In this document: in pieces, positions 7,920 to 15,400 of the stretch
How the letters are laid out: each line of letters opens with the position of its first letter
How positions within the stretch are numbered: the stretch's first letter is position 1
Notes under the pieces: generated by a model
The model's input: the letters and a program-made list of their open reading frames with translations, nothing else
Database searches by the model: none
What the model was told of the DNA's origin: nothing
Program-made: the position numbers and the translations under genes
Origin: CAJOLV01 sp045631885
GTDB taxonomy: Bacteria; Bacillota_I; Bacilli_A; RFN20; CAG-826
Length of the DNA: 29,202 bases
Direction: 5' to 3'
Assembly: GCA_045631885.1 (NCBI GenBank)
Contig: JAZQVN010000008.1
Span: 1 to 29,202 of the forward strand

Positions 7920-8785
7920 TGGAAGGTAGAATTGTCGGTCTTAACTGTGGATTTTATTCCGTTGAAGCAGATGGAATTATTTTCAAAGTGAAAGCGAGAG
8001 GCGCTTTTAGAAATGGCAAGACCAAACCAGTCGTTGGAGATCTTGTTGAACTTGATGATGCATACTATGTGATTAACACAGTTTATCCGCGTTCATCATA
8101 TTTAAAAAGACCGGTTATTTCTAACCTATCTCAAATGTTAATTGTCGAATCTTTAGTAGAACCAGAATTCTCGTATTTATTGATATTTAAATATCTAACT
8201 TATGCAAACCTTCACGGCATCAAAGCGAAGATAATTTTGACCAAATTAGATAAGTATAATGATGAGGCGAAAATCAAAGAAATCGTGGAGACATTTACCA
8301 AATTAAATATTGATGTTTATGTTATCTCAAATAAGACTAATGAAGGCTTAGAAGAAGTGAAGAAATTGTTTAAAAACGAAATCACTTGTTTAATTGGCCA
8401 AACCGGTGTTGGTAAGTCTTCTTTAATCAACTCAATTGATCCAGAATTTAATAGAAATATTGGTTCATATAGCCAAGCTCTAGGAAGAGGGAAACACGAA
8501 ACAAAAGAAGTGGTTTTACTCCCTTATGAAGGTGGCTATATCGCAGATACTCCTGGGTTCTCTTCTTTAGATTTAGAGTTATTCAAAGAGGAAATTGCCC
8601 AGTATTTCCCGGGTTTTTCCAATAGATTTACTGAATGTTACTTCTCCAACTGCTTACATATTTCAGAAAAGAAATGCAAAGTAAAAGAAGCAATTGAAAG
8701 TGGAGAAATCCCATCAATCGCATATGAATGTTATTTGAAGCTTTCTAACGAAGCTATATATAAATCAAAGAGGTATGAATCATGA
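7919..8785 (+). CDS. rsgA: Ribosome small-subunit biogenesis GTPase RsgA
   Basis: 288 aa. Circularly permuted GTPase that acts late in 30S maturation. The motif order shows the permutation: G4 (TKLDK) at about residue 108 comes before G1 (GQTGVGKSS, 160-168) and G3 (DTPGFSS, about 211). An N-terminal OB-fold stretch (VEADGIIFKVKARGAFR) and a C-terminal zinc-binding cluster, CYFSNCLHISEKKCKV, complete the family architecture. The TAATG junction with prkC and the ATGA overlap with rpe embed it in one translationally coupled run. In B. subtilis the orthologue has the same neighbours, and PrkC phosphorylates it. Confidence 0.96.
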   Translation: MEGRIVGLNCGFYSVEADGIIFKVKARGAFRNGKTKPVVGDLVELDDAYYVINTVYPRSSYLKRPVISNLSQMLIVESLVEPEFSYLLIFKYLTYANLHGIKAKIILTKLDKYNDEAKIKEIVETFTKLNIDVYVISNKTNEGLEEVKKLFKNEITCLIGQTGVGKSSLINSIDPEFNRNIGSYSQALGRGKHETKEVVLLPYEGGYIADTPGFSSLDLELFKEEIAQYFPGFSNRFTECYFSNCLHISEKKCKVKEAIESGEIPSIAYECYLKLSNEAIYKSKRYES

Positions 8786-9438
8786 AAAACATCATCATCG
8801 CTCCTTCTATCTTATCCGCGGATTTCACTAAATTAGGTGAAGAGATTGCTCTAGTAGAAAATCTCGGCGCGGAATATCTCCATTTTGATGTTATGGATGG
8901 ACACTTTGTCCCGAACATTTCTTTTGGTGTTCCAGTCCTTAAAAGCATTAGTAAATGTCACCACATGGTAAACGATGTTCATATCATGATTTCTGAACCG
9001 AAAAAGTATATTGAAAAATTCGCTGAAGCAGGCGCGGATATTATAACCTTCCATTATGAAGCTTGTGAAAGTGATGAAGAAGTGCAAGAAGTCATCGATT
9101 TAATTCACTTCTATGGCATTAAAATTGGTATGTCAATTAAGCCAAATACCCCTGTTGAAGTCGTTGATCCATTCTTAGATGAATTAGATTTAGTTTTAGT
9201 GATGTCTGTTGAACCTGGCTTTGGTGGACAATCATTTATCCCAGATGCTTTAGAAAAGATTGCTTACTTAAGAAGAGTGATTGATTCTAATGGCTACCGC
9301 TGCTTAATTGAAGTTGATGGAGGCATTAATGAACAAACCGGTGCTCTTTGCAAAGAAGCGGGTGTTGATATTCTTGTTGCTGGTAGTTATTTATTTGGAC
9401 AAGATGATATCGAAGAAAGGATGGAGTCATTAAGATAA
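8782..9438 (+). CDS. rpe: Ribulose-phosphate 3-epimerase
   Basis: 218 aa, full length. TIM-barrel enzyme of the pentose phosphate pathway that interconverts ribulose 5-phosphate and xylulose 5-phosphate. Conserved stretches: APSILSADFTKLG, HFDVMDGHFVPNISFG (catalytic Asp and metal-binding His), VHIMI, VMSVEPGFGGQSF, and EVDGGINEQT with the second catalytic Asp, then AGSYLFG near the phosphate-binding site. It overlaps rsgA by ATGA with GAGG upstream, and shares TAATG with the downstream membrane gene. Confidence 0.97.
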   Translation: MKNIIIAPSILSADFTKLGEEIALVENLGAEYLHFDVMDGHFVPNISFGVPVLKSISKCHHMVNDVHIMISEPKKYIEKFAEAGADIITFHYEACESDEEVQEVIDLIHFYGIKIGMSIKPNTPVEVVDPFLDELDLVLVMSVEPGFGGQSFIPDALEKIAYLRRVIDSNGYRCLIEVDGGINEQTGALCKEAGVDILVAGSYLFGQDDIEERMESLR

Positions 9439-10094
9439 TGGTTTATTCCGTTGGTATTTTCTTATTAGTCGTTCTCTTTTTCACCCTTTTAATTATCTCA
9501 GGGAGACTTTTATATAAAAGAAGAACAGAAGTTAAATACTCAATGAGAAATATGTTTCCTTTTGAACTCAATTACAAAGTAGATTTTAAAGATAATTTAT
9601 ATCTTCATATATTCGTTGCTTTATTTGCGATGGCGGCGATTGGCTTTTTCGCTACCTTTAATACATCTTGGAATGATGGATATGTAATCTTCACAATTAT
9701 CTCGGGAATATTAACCGCGATATGCGCGATGCTATTATTCTATATTCCATTAGCTAATTTAAGGTTTCATCTCATCCTTGATGCGATATTCTTCACACTT
9801 AATTTTGCATGTGTTGCTTCTGTCATGATTACTGCTTGGAGAGAGAATCAAGTTTTAGTGACATGGGCTAGCGTTACTTCAATTGTTTTATCTATATTAA
9901 TTGGTTTATTAGAGTTTGCTTTAATTATGAATCCAAGATTAAACCTCAATTTCAAACCTATTGAAGTGGTAAAAGAAAACGGTGAAAAAGAATATATGCG
10001 TCCGAAAGGAATCGTTCTCGCTTTTAGTGAATGGGTATTATTAATTCTATATATCTTTAATATATTAAATATTACGATATTAACATTTGCATAA
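9438..10094 (+). CDS. Hypothetical membrane protein, about six transmembrane helices
   Basis: 218 aa, not recognised. Hydrophobic segments lie at about residues 4-24, 55-73, 82-104, 108-130, 143-165 and 193-215, giving a probable six-helix inner-membrane protein. A basic stretch (KRRTEVKYSMRN) follows helix 1, and a polar loop with KENGEKEYMRPKG precedes the last helix. It occupies the slot of thiN/yloS in the B. subtilis order and is the last gene of the cluster, sharing TAATG with rpe and ending just before a bidirectional terminator. No family motif or signal for a substrate was seen. Confidence 0.85.
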   Translation: MVYSVGIFLLVVLFFTLLIISGRLLYKRRTEVKYSMRNMFPFELNYKVDFKDNLYLHIFVALFAMAAIGFFATFNTSWNDGYVIFTIISGILTAICAMLLFYIPLANLRFHLILDAIFFTLNFACVASVMITAWRENQVLVTWASVTSIVLSILIGLLEFALIMNPRLNLNFKPIEVVKENGEKEYMRPKGIVLAFSEWVLLILYIFNILNITILTFA

Positions 10095-10124
10095 AAAAAA
10101 TCGGCTTCAAGCCGAATTTTTTAT
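10093..10124. terminator. Bidirectional intrinsic terminator
   Basis: Inverted repeat TCGGC-TTCAA-GCCGA (10101-10115) with an A-run on the left and a T-run on the right, so it can end transcription both from the rpe-side cluster and from the convergent rpmB gene. It sits in the 48 bp gap between the two stop codons. Confidence 0.85.
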
Positions 10125-10142
10125 ATCAGGAAATTTCCTATC

Positions 10143-10331
10143 TTATCTATCTTGTTTAATGAGACTGCGATAGGCGCGTGTGGACATACGAACACGGATT
10201 TGTTTGCCATCAACAACGATTGTACGTAATTGAAGATTGGTGTTCCATTTGCGGCGTGTCGCTCTTAATGAGTGAGAACGGTTGTTACCACTAACTGGTC
10301 CTTTTCCTGTAACTGGACATACTCTTGACAT
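10143..10331 (-). CDS. rpmB: 50S ribosomal protein L28 (bL28)
   Basis: 62 aa, normal for bL28. Recognised by CPVTGKGPVSGNNRSHS at residues 4-20 and by RRKWNTNLQ and VRMSTRAYRSL. The ATG at 10331 is chosen over a longer in-frame start because AAGGAGG lies 8 nt upstream. The family occurs in zinc-binding and cysteine-poor forms; only one cysteine is visible, so this copy does not look zinc-binding. As in B. subtilis it lies near rpe, but here it converges on the cluster and has its own promoter. Confidence 0.96.
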   Translation of the reverse strand: MSRVCPVTGKGPVSGNNRSHSLRATRRKWNTNLQLRTIVVDGKQIRVRMSTRAYRSLIKQDR

Positions 10332-10360
10332 ATCGTAGGCCTCCTTCAAAAGTCTAGTAA

Positions 10361-10389
10361 ACTTTACCACAACAGCATATTTAATGCAA
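10361..10389 (-). promoter_or_regulatory. rpmB promoter
   Basis: Reading the minus strand: TTGCAT (10389-10384), 17 bp spacer, TAAAGT (10366-10361), followed by a leader of about 20 nt holding the AAGGAGG site. Good match to a housekeeping sigma-70 type promoter. Confidence 0.65.
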
Positions 10390-10398
10390 TAGCATTTT

Positions 10399-10845
10399 CT
10401 AGATTTTTATTCCAGGAAATCTGCTTTTCACTTCTTCAAGACTGATTAAGTTATTACATTTAGTGGTTGCAGCCTTGAAAATTTTCCCTTCTTTATCAAA
10501 TGTCAAATACTTGACATGACCTCTATTTGTGACAAAACAAAGAGTCTTGGTTCTTAAAGATTCTTGTTCATCAATGTAGATAATATCGTTATAAAAATAG
10601 ACGAATTTCTTTCCGAATTTAGCTTCGGTAATATCCTTTTTGTTGATCTCGTAATAATGGGTATTGATGGAAATCATAAGGATGGCCACCATAACGAGAA
10701 CATAAATAGCGATAATGATCGGTTGAATAACACTCCATTGTTGAAGAAATAGGTTAAAAAACATGAAGAAGACTATTACCGCCATAACAAGGAAGATAAT
10801 TAGCCACATCAAGAAAATTTTTAACCAAGGAATTTTGACTTTCAT
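10399..10845 (-). CDS. Small membrane protein: two transmembrane helices plus a PH-like C-terminal domain
   Basis: 148 aa. Two hydrophobic helices (about residues 8-31 and 40-62) are followed by a soluble region of about 85 residues with alternating short strands (HYYEINKKDI, KFVYFYNDIIYI, TLCFVTNRGHVKYLTF) and a closing helix-rich part. This layout resembles bacterial PH-domain membrane proteins, but no specific family is claimed. It starts with ATG 10 nt after a good promoter and has no Shine-Dalgarno, so it is probably leaderless. A gene of similar length and layout lies in opposite orientation at 11139. Confidence 0.75.
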   Translation of the reverse strand: MKVKIPWLKIFLMWLIIFLVMAVIVFFMFFNLFLQQWSVIQPIIIAIYVLVMVAILMISINTHYYEINKKDITEAKFGKKFVYFYNDIIYIDEQESLRTKTLCFVTNRGHVKYLTFDKEGKIFKAATTKCNNLISLEEVKSRFPGIKI

Positions 10846-10855
10846 TGCGATTAAT

Positions 10856-10885
10856 ATTTTAAATATTTTTTATTAAATCATTCAA
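10856..10885 (-). promoter_or_regulatory. Promoter of the 148-aa membrane protein gene, predicted leaderless
   Basis: Reading the minus strand: TTGAAT (10885-10880), 18 bp spacer, TAAAAT (10861-10856), then only 10 nt to the ATG at 10845. The predicted transcript would carry about 3-4 nt before the start codon, and no ribosome-binding site is visible. Confidence 0.6.
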
Positions 10886-10894
10886 TAAGTTTGT

Positions 10895-10918
10895 TATAAT
10901 GGAACAAATAGTTAGGAG
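10895..10918 (+). promoter_or_regulatory. -10 box and ribosome-binding site of the 43-codon ORF
   Basis: Perfect TATAAT at 10895-10900; a transcript from about 10907 would carry AGGAG at 10914-10918, 7 nt before ATG 10926. The -35 region is poor. It is divergent from, and about 20 bp away from, the promoter of the 148-aa gene. Confidence 0.5.
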
Positions 10919-10925
10919 TCGATAT

Positions 10926-11057
10926 ATGCCAGCATTTCCAGTTGCTTTGCTCATACAAGGAACATGCGCGGGTAAAAAAGAACTTGCTGAAACTGATTGT
11001 TTTGTCGCAAATTCTCAATGGGTTGGCGAACACGGAAGTCCGCAGAACATCGAATGA
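10926..11057 (+). CDS. Hypothetical 43-aa small protein (or structured RNA)
   Basis: 43 codons from ATG to TGA with a textbook AGGAG at 7 nt and a TATAAT upstream. The product starts MPAFPVALLIQGTCAGKKE and contains two cysteines (residues 14 and 25), with a hydrophobic start and a polar end. It is not recognised. Codon choice includes CCG and CAG, which neighbouring genes seldom use, and the segment is less AT-rich than its surroundings, so an RNA gene is an alternative. A conservation test would separate the two. Confidence 0.45.
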   Translation: MPAFPVALLIQGTCAGKKELAETDCFVANSQWVGEHGSPQNIE

Positions 11058-11067
11058 GGTGGCCATT

Positions 11068-11112
11068 ATGGGAAATACTAGTAGAAACTTTTTATTGTTA
11101 TCAAAAATATAG
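11068..11112 (+). CDS. Possible 14-codon mini-ORF
   Basis: ATG at 11068 with GAGG 8 nt upstream, encoding MGNTSRNFLLLSKI and stopping at TAG. It begins just after the 43-codon ORF and before the 152-aa membrane gene. It may be a leader peptide or chance; only the initiation signals support it. Confidence 0.2.
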   Translation: MGNTSRNFLLLSKI

Positions 11113-11138
11113 TATAAAAGGAGCTCTTTCGGAAAAAA

Positions 11139-11597
11139 ATGAAAGAAGATGAGTTTATTCCATACATAGATGTTTTGATCAAACAGATTTGGTTTACCAT
11201 TTTGATTTCGCTATCTTTACTTTTATTTGCAATAGAAGAAAAAAACAACTTAGGAAATATTTTTTTCGTGATAGACATTGTGTTTAGCTTTTTTGGGTTC
11301 CTTTTAATTGTTTTGTCTTTATTCTACTTTTGGAATGCCCCTATTATTGTCAATGAATTAGGTATTAAAAAAAGAATAAATGGTAAGTATTTGTTATTCT
11401 TGTGGGATGACATTGTGGACGTAACCATTGTTTGTAAGCCACTTATTGACCATTATAGGCTTGTTTTGGTTTCTATTTACGGAGTAAAAATATCTTTTTA
11501 TCCAAACAAAAGCATCGATAAAAAGATTTTACTTTTTTGCACCAACGCTAGTCTTTGCTATAAATATACTGAAGCAAGAAAAAATCTTAATCTATAA
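11139..11597 (+). CDS. Small membrane protein: two transmembrane helices plus a beta-rich C-terminal domain
   Basis: 152 aa, not recognised. Helices at about residues 16-36 and 41-65 are followed by a strand-rich soluble part (APIIVNELGIKKRI, YLLFLWDDIVDVTIV, YRLVLVSIYGVKISFY) ending in a cysteine-containing segment. The order of parts parallels the 148-aa gene at 10399, although direct residue identity is low by eye. The AAGGAG at 11118-11123 is 15 nt from the ATG, farther than usual. It has more TTG, TTT and ATT codons than the neighbouring core genes, in keeping with an accessory origin. Confidence 0.65.
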   Translation: MKEDEFIPYIDVLIKQIWFTILISLSLLLFAIEEKNNLGNIFFVIDIVFSFFGFLLIVLSLFYFWNAPIIVNELGIKKRINGKYLLFLWDDIVDVTIVCKPLIDHYRLVLVSIYGVKISFYPNKSIDKKILLFCTNASLCYKYTEARKNLNL

Positions 11598-11672
11598 CTT
11601 TATATATTTGGTTTTTAAGTAACAAATAAGTGGCTATATAAAATATTAATCGCGTTTTTATCGTGCTCTATG

Positions 11673-11690
11673 GTATCATATACATGATAC
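11673..11690. promoter_or_regulatory. 18-bp perfect inverted repeat upstream of glgC, possible operator
   Basis: GTATCAT-ATAC-ATGATAC: two 7 bp arms around a 4 bp centre, directly followed by the glgC Shine-Dalgarno GGAGG (11691-11695). It lies where the start of transcription or the early leader would be. It does not fit a regulator motif I can name. No confident -35/-10 pair was found around it. Confidence 0.5.
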
Positions 11691-11702
11691 GGAGGCACAC
11701 AT

Positions 11703-12827
11703 ATGTCTACAAAAGTTGTAGCGATGATTCTTGCTGGTGGTAAGGGGACTAGACTTGAATCGTTGACGAAAAAAATTGCGAAACCTGCTGTTTCCTTTGC
11801 AGCAAAATACCGCATTATTGATTTTCCTTTGAGCAATTGCGCGAATAGTGGAATCAATACTGTGGGTGTATTAACACAATACGAATCCACATTCCTTGAT
11901 ACTTATCTCGGAAGTGGTGAAAAATGGGGTATGAATGGTGCTCACTCCTTAATGACATCTCTCGCTCCAAGACAAACTGAAGAAGGAGCCCAATGGTATA
12001 ACGGTACCGCTGATGCGATTACCCAAAACATTGATTTCCTCGATGGCATCGATCCAGAATATGTCCTTATTCTTTCTGGCGACCATATTTATAAAACTTT
12101 ATATAACGACATGATTGATTTGCACATCCAATCAGGTGCGGATGCGACTATTTCAGTTATTGAAGTTGATCCAAAAGAAGCTAGCCGTTTTGGCATTATG
12201 GCGGTTGATAAAAAAGACGTCATTATTGAATTCCAAGAAAAACCAAAGAAACCAAAGAGCAATCTTGCCTCTATGGGTATTTATGTTTTCACTTGGAAAA
12301 CATTACGTAAATATTTAAGAGATGATGCAAAAGACGAAGCCTCTGAACATGACTTTGGTAAAAACATCATCCCAGATATGTTAAATGCTGGACGTAAACT
12401 CCAAGCTTATCGTTTTAAAGGATATTGGAGAGATGTCGGAACATTGTCTTCCTTACATCAAGCCAATATGGATATCATCAACGCTGATGAAATGAATTTA
12501 TTTGATGGTGATATCAAAACTCGTATTTATACAGAAGACACTTATAGTGTACCTCAATATATTGGACCAGTTGGTTATATTGGTCACTCTATCGCCAATC
12601 AAGGTTCTGTCATTTTAGGACATGTCACTGATTGCGTTATTTCTAGTGAAGTCGTCATTGAAGAAAACGCTGTTTGTACCAAATGCGTCATCATGGAAGG
12701 AGCGCGTGTTAAACGCGGAGCGAAAGTTCATAATGCGATTATTGGCCCAGGCACAGTGATTGAAGAAAAAGAAGAGATTAATTTAGACAATGATGAAGTT
12801 GTCTTAATCGCTAGAAGGGGGAAATAA
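11703..12827 (+). CDS. glgC: Glucose-1-phosphate adenylyltransferase, catalytic subunit
   Basis: 374 aa. Makes ADP-glucose from ATP and glucose 1-phosphate, the committed step of bacterial glycogen synthesis. Nucleotidyltransferase domain with LAGGKGTRLESLTKKIAKPA (residues 10-29), AKYRIIDFPLSNCANSGI, ILSGDHIYK, EKPKKPKSNLASMGIYVF and HDFGKNIIP, then a C-terminal left-handed beta-helix with repeated hexapeptides. The intact GGxGTRL loop marks it as the catalytic partner of GlgD. ATG at 11703 has GGAGG 7 nt upstream and is the first gene of glgC-glgD-glgA-leuS. Confidence 0.97.
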   Translation: MSTKVVAMILAGGKGTRLESLTKKIAKPAVSFAAKYRIIDFPLSNCANSGINTVGVLTQYESTFLDTYLGSGEKWGMNGAHSLMTSLAPRQTEEGAQWYNGTADAITQNIDFLDGIDPEYVLILSGDHIYKTLYNDMIDLHIQSGADATISVIEVDPKEASRFGIMAVDKKDVIIEFQEKPKKPKSNLASMGIYVFTWKTLRKYLRDDAKDEASEHDFGKNIIPDMLNAGRKLQAYRFKGYWRDVGTLSSLHQANMDIINADEMNLFDGDIKTRIYTEDTYSVPQYIGPVGYIGHSIANQGSVILGHVTDCVISSEVVIEENAVCTKCVIMEGARVKRGAKVHNAIIGPGTVIEEKEEINLDNDEVVLIARRGK

Positions 12828-12830
12828 AGT

Positions 12831-13952
12831 ATGAGAAACGTTGTAGGTATTGTTAATTTACATGATTGTCCACATTTAGGACCTCTTACTATGTCACGCC
12901 CATTAGGCACGACATCATTCTTAGGCCGTTATGGCTTGATGGATTTTACCCTCTCCAATTTCTCTAATTCTGGAATTGATAGAGTTGCCGTTTTAGCGGA
13001 GACAGATTTCCATTCTGTGATCAATCACCTCCAAACAGGTCAAGTCTGGATTAATAACACCAGATTAGGCTTCCAAAGAGTTTTAACAAACGAGAGTTTA
13101 TTAGGTGTTTCTAAGTTCAACACCGATATCCAAAATATGATTGTGAATAAAGGTCTGTTCTATGATGAAAATCCAGAATACGTCATTATCGCTCCAGCCT
13201 TTATGCTCATGTCATATAACTATCGTGAATTACTTAAAAAACACATCGAAACAGGCGCGGATGTCACGATTTTGACAAAACACATCTCAAATAATACTGA
13301 TCGTGAATTCTATAATTGCGATGTTTTAGAAGTCGGCGAAGAAGATAAAGTAGTAGGCGTTTCCACGAATACTTGCCGTAGAAAAGAAGTGGATATTTCT
13401 CTAGAATCATTCATCTTCAAAGCGGATTCTTTAGTGAACATTATTTCTGAAGCAAAAGATATTTCTAAGCTCTTCTCATTAAGAAAGTTAATCAACTATT
13501 TTATCGAGCTTGGTAAATATGATATTAGAGCGGCGTTCTTTGATGGATGCGTGCTTCCAATTTTATCCTTCGAACATTATGTTCGTCATTCCTTCAACTT
13601 ATTAAAAGTAGAAGAAAGAGAAAAATTATTCAAAGATGATTGGCCAATTTATACGACCACGCATAATACTCCACCTGCCTTATATGGCGAGCACGCGATT
13701 GTGAGTAATTCATTTATCGCGAATGGTTGTATCATCAAAGGTCGAGTAAAGAATTCTATTATTTCTCGTGATGTTATCATCGGAGAAGGTGCATCTGTTG
13801 AAGATAGTATTATCTTCACTAAATCCGAGATTGGTCAAAATATTAAAATCAAATACGTTGTTACCGATAAGAGAGCCAAAGTCGTTGAAATCAAAAAGAT
13901 TAGTGGTGAAAAAGGTGACATGTTATATATCGGAAGAGAGGAAAGAGTTTAA
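12831..13952 (+). CDS. glgD: Glucose-1-phosphate adenylyltransferase, regulatory subunit GlgD
   Basis: 373 aa. Paralogue of GlgC that in Firmicutes pairs with it and modulates activity. The N-terminus shows why it is the GlgD type: the catalytic GGxGTRL loop is absent (NLHDCPHLGPLTMSRPLGT instead), while the fold-defining RYGLMDFTLSNFSNSGIDRV is kept. The C-terminal beta-helix is present (SNSFIANGCIIKGRV, DVIIGEGASVEDSII). It starts 3 nt after glgC with an AAGGGGG site and shares TAATG with glgA. Confidence 0.94.
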   Translation: MRNVVGIVNLHDCPHLGPLTMSRPLGTTSFLGRYGLMDFTLSNFSNSGIDRVAVLAETDFHSVINHLQTGQVWINNTRLGFQRVLTNESLLGVSKFNTDIQNMIVNKGLFYDENPEYVIIAPAFMLMSYNYRELLKKHIETGADVTILTKHISNNTDREFYNCDVLEVGEEDKVVGVSTNTCRRKEVDISLESFIFKADSLVNIISEAKDISKLFSLRKLINYFIELGKYDIRAAFFDGCVLPILSFEHYVRHSFNLLKVEEREKLFKDDWPIYTTTHNTPPALYGEHAIVSNSFIANGCIIKGRVKNSIISRDVIIGEGASVEDSIIFTKSEIGQNIKIKYVVTDKRAKVVEIKKISGEKGDMLYIGREERV

Positions 13953-15385
13953 TGAGAATTGCAATGGTTGCTAGTGAAAGCAATCCTCTCATTAAAACAG
14001 GGGGTCTTGCTGACGTTGCTTATTCACTAAGTAAAGAACTAGTTGTAATGGGGCACGAAGTTTGCATCTTGTTGCCTCTATATAAAAGAGTGCTTGATAA
14101 ATATCATCACTTAATTAAAAAGATTGATTCTTTTGACATTCATATGTCATGGAGAGTCAATCACGCAGATGTTTATGTCACATATCAAAACGGCATCGCT
14201 TATTATCTTATAGATAATGGTTATTATTTTGGCCGTGATGGTGTTTATGGATATGGCGATGATATGGAAAGATTTGCTTTCTTCACAATTTCTTGTGCGG
14301 AATTCTTATCTAGACAAAAACAAAGACCAGAAATCGTTCACATCCATGACTGGCATCCAGGTATGCTCGCGTGTCTTCTTCGTGAAGATTCAGCATATAA
14401 AACCAAATTTAAGAAAACAAAGATAGTTTTCTCAATCCATAACCCAGCCTTCCAAGGTATGATGGGGCCAGATGATTTATATAATTTATATAACTTACCA
14501 TCTGAATTATATGATAATGGGGCGACGAGATTTAATGGAGGAGTCTCTTCATTAAAGACCGCGATTATGTACGCGGATAAGATTACAACCGTTTCCCCAA
14601 CTCATAGATATGAGTTATTAACTAGAGATGGATCAATGGGATTAGATTCAGTTCTCGCGATGAGAGAGAACGATTTTATCGGTATTTTAAACGGTATCGA
14701 TTATTTAGAGTTCAACCCATTACATGACGATCACATCAATCATCCATTCTCCGCGGTTAATTTCTTTAGAACCAAGACTTTAAACAAATGGGATTTATTT
14801 AAACAGTTAGGTATCAAAGACTTTGGTAAGCCTTTATATTCATTCGTTTCACGTGTGACATGGCAAAAAGGTATGGATATCGTTTTTCCAGTTGTCGATG
14901 AACTCGCCGCGAGAGGATGCAACATCATCATGCTTGGTTCTGGTGAATACCGTTATGAACAATGGATGGAACATTTAAGATCTAAGTATCCAAACAATAT
15001 CGCTGTTTATATCGGATATAACGATGACTTAGCGCATAAGATTTATGCATCTAGTGATTATTTCCTCATGCCATCATTATTTGAACCATGTGGTTTAGGC
15101 CAAATGATCGCTCAAAGATATGGCGCTTTACCAATCGTTAGATATACAGGTGGATTAAAAGACACGGTCATCGGTTATGATGGCAGTAATTTAGAAAGAG
15201 CAAATGGTTTTGGTTTTACCAACTTCAACTATGAAGCTTTTAGAGAAGTAGTACTTCTTTCTTTAGAAATATACGATAAGTTAGAAATTAGAAAACAACT
15301 TGTCAAAAACGCGATGAAGGTGGATAATTCTTGGAGTAAGAGTGCGAAAGAGTATCTTTCGCTTTACAAATACATTCTCAAATAG
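13952..15385 (+). CDS. glgA: Glycogen synthase (ADP-glucose type, GT5)
   Basis: 477 aa, the bacterial GlgA length. Transfers glucose from ADP-glucose to the growing alpha-1,4-glucan. The N-terminal ADP-glucose motif is KTGGLADV at 15-22 (usually KTGGLGDV, so Gly to Ala at the sixth position). HIHDWHPG, FSIHNPAFQG, NGIDYLEFNP, SRVTWQKGMD and the C-terminal EPCGLGQ active-site region are present. It is translationally coupled to glgD. Branching enzyme and phosphorylase genes are not in this window, so they must lie elsewhere or be absent. Confidence 0.96.
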   Translation: MRIAMVASESNPLIKTGGLADVAYSLSKELVVMGHEVCILLPLYKRVLDKYHHLIKKIDSFDIHMSWRVNHADVYVTYQNGIAYYLIDNGYYFGRDGVYGYGDDMERFAFFTISCAEFLSRQKQRPEIVHIHDWHPGMLACLLREDSAYKTKFKKTKIVFSIHNPAFQGMMGPDDLYNLYNLPSELYDNGATRFNGGVSSLKTAIMYADKITTVSPTHRYELLTRDGSMGLDSVLAMRENDFIGILNGIDYLEFNPLHDDHINHPFSAVNFFRTKTLNKWDLFKQLGIKDFGKPLYSFVSRVTWQKGMDIVFPVVDELAARGCNIIMLGSGEYRYEQWMEHLRSKYPNNIAVYIGYNDDLAHKIYASSDYFLMPSLFEPCGLGQMIAQRYGALPIVRYTGGLKDTVIGYDGSNLERANGFGFTNFNYEAFREVVLLSLEIYDKLEIRKQLVKNAMKVDNSWSKSAKEYLSLYKYILK

Positions 15386-15400
15386 GAGGAACGTATTTAT

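Noticed and set aside
10383..10396. AATGC-AATA-GCATT hairpin as a terminator for the 148-aa membrane gene
   Set aside because: The stem is five pairs with no T-run after it, and it overlaps the -35 box of rpmB; it is more likely incidental.
10926..11060. SRP RNA (ffs), because of a GGAA followed four bases later by GCAG
   Set aside because: The conserved 5' half of SRP helix 8 is missing, the bases flanking GGAA do not pair as needed, and the long closing stem is not found.
15386..15400. T-box riboswitch controlling leuS
   Set aside because: The gap between glgA and leuS is only 15 nt and holds just the ribosome-binding site.
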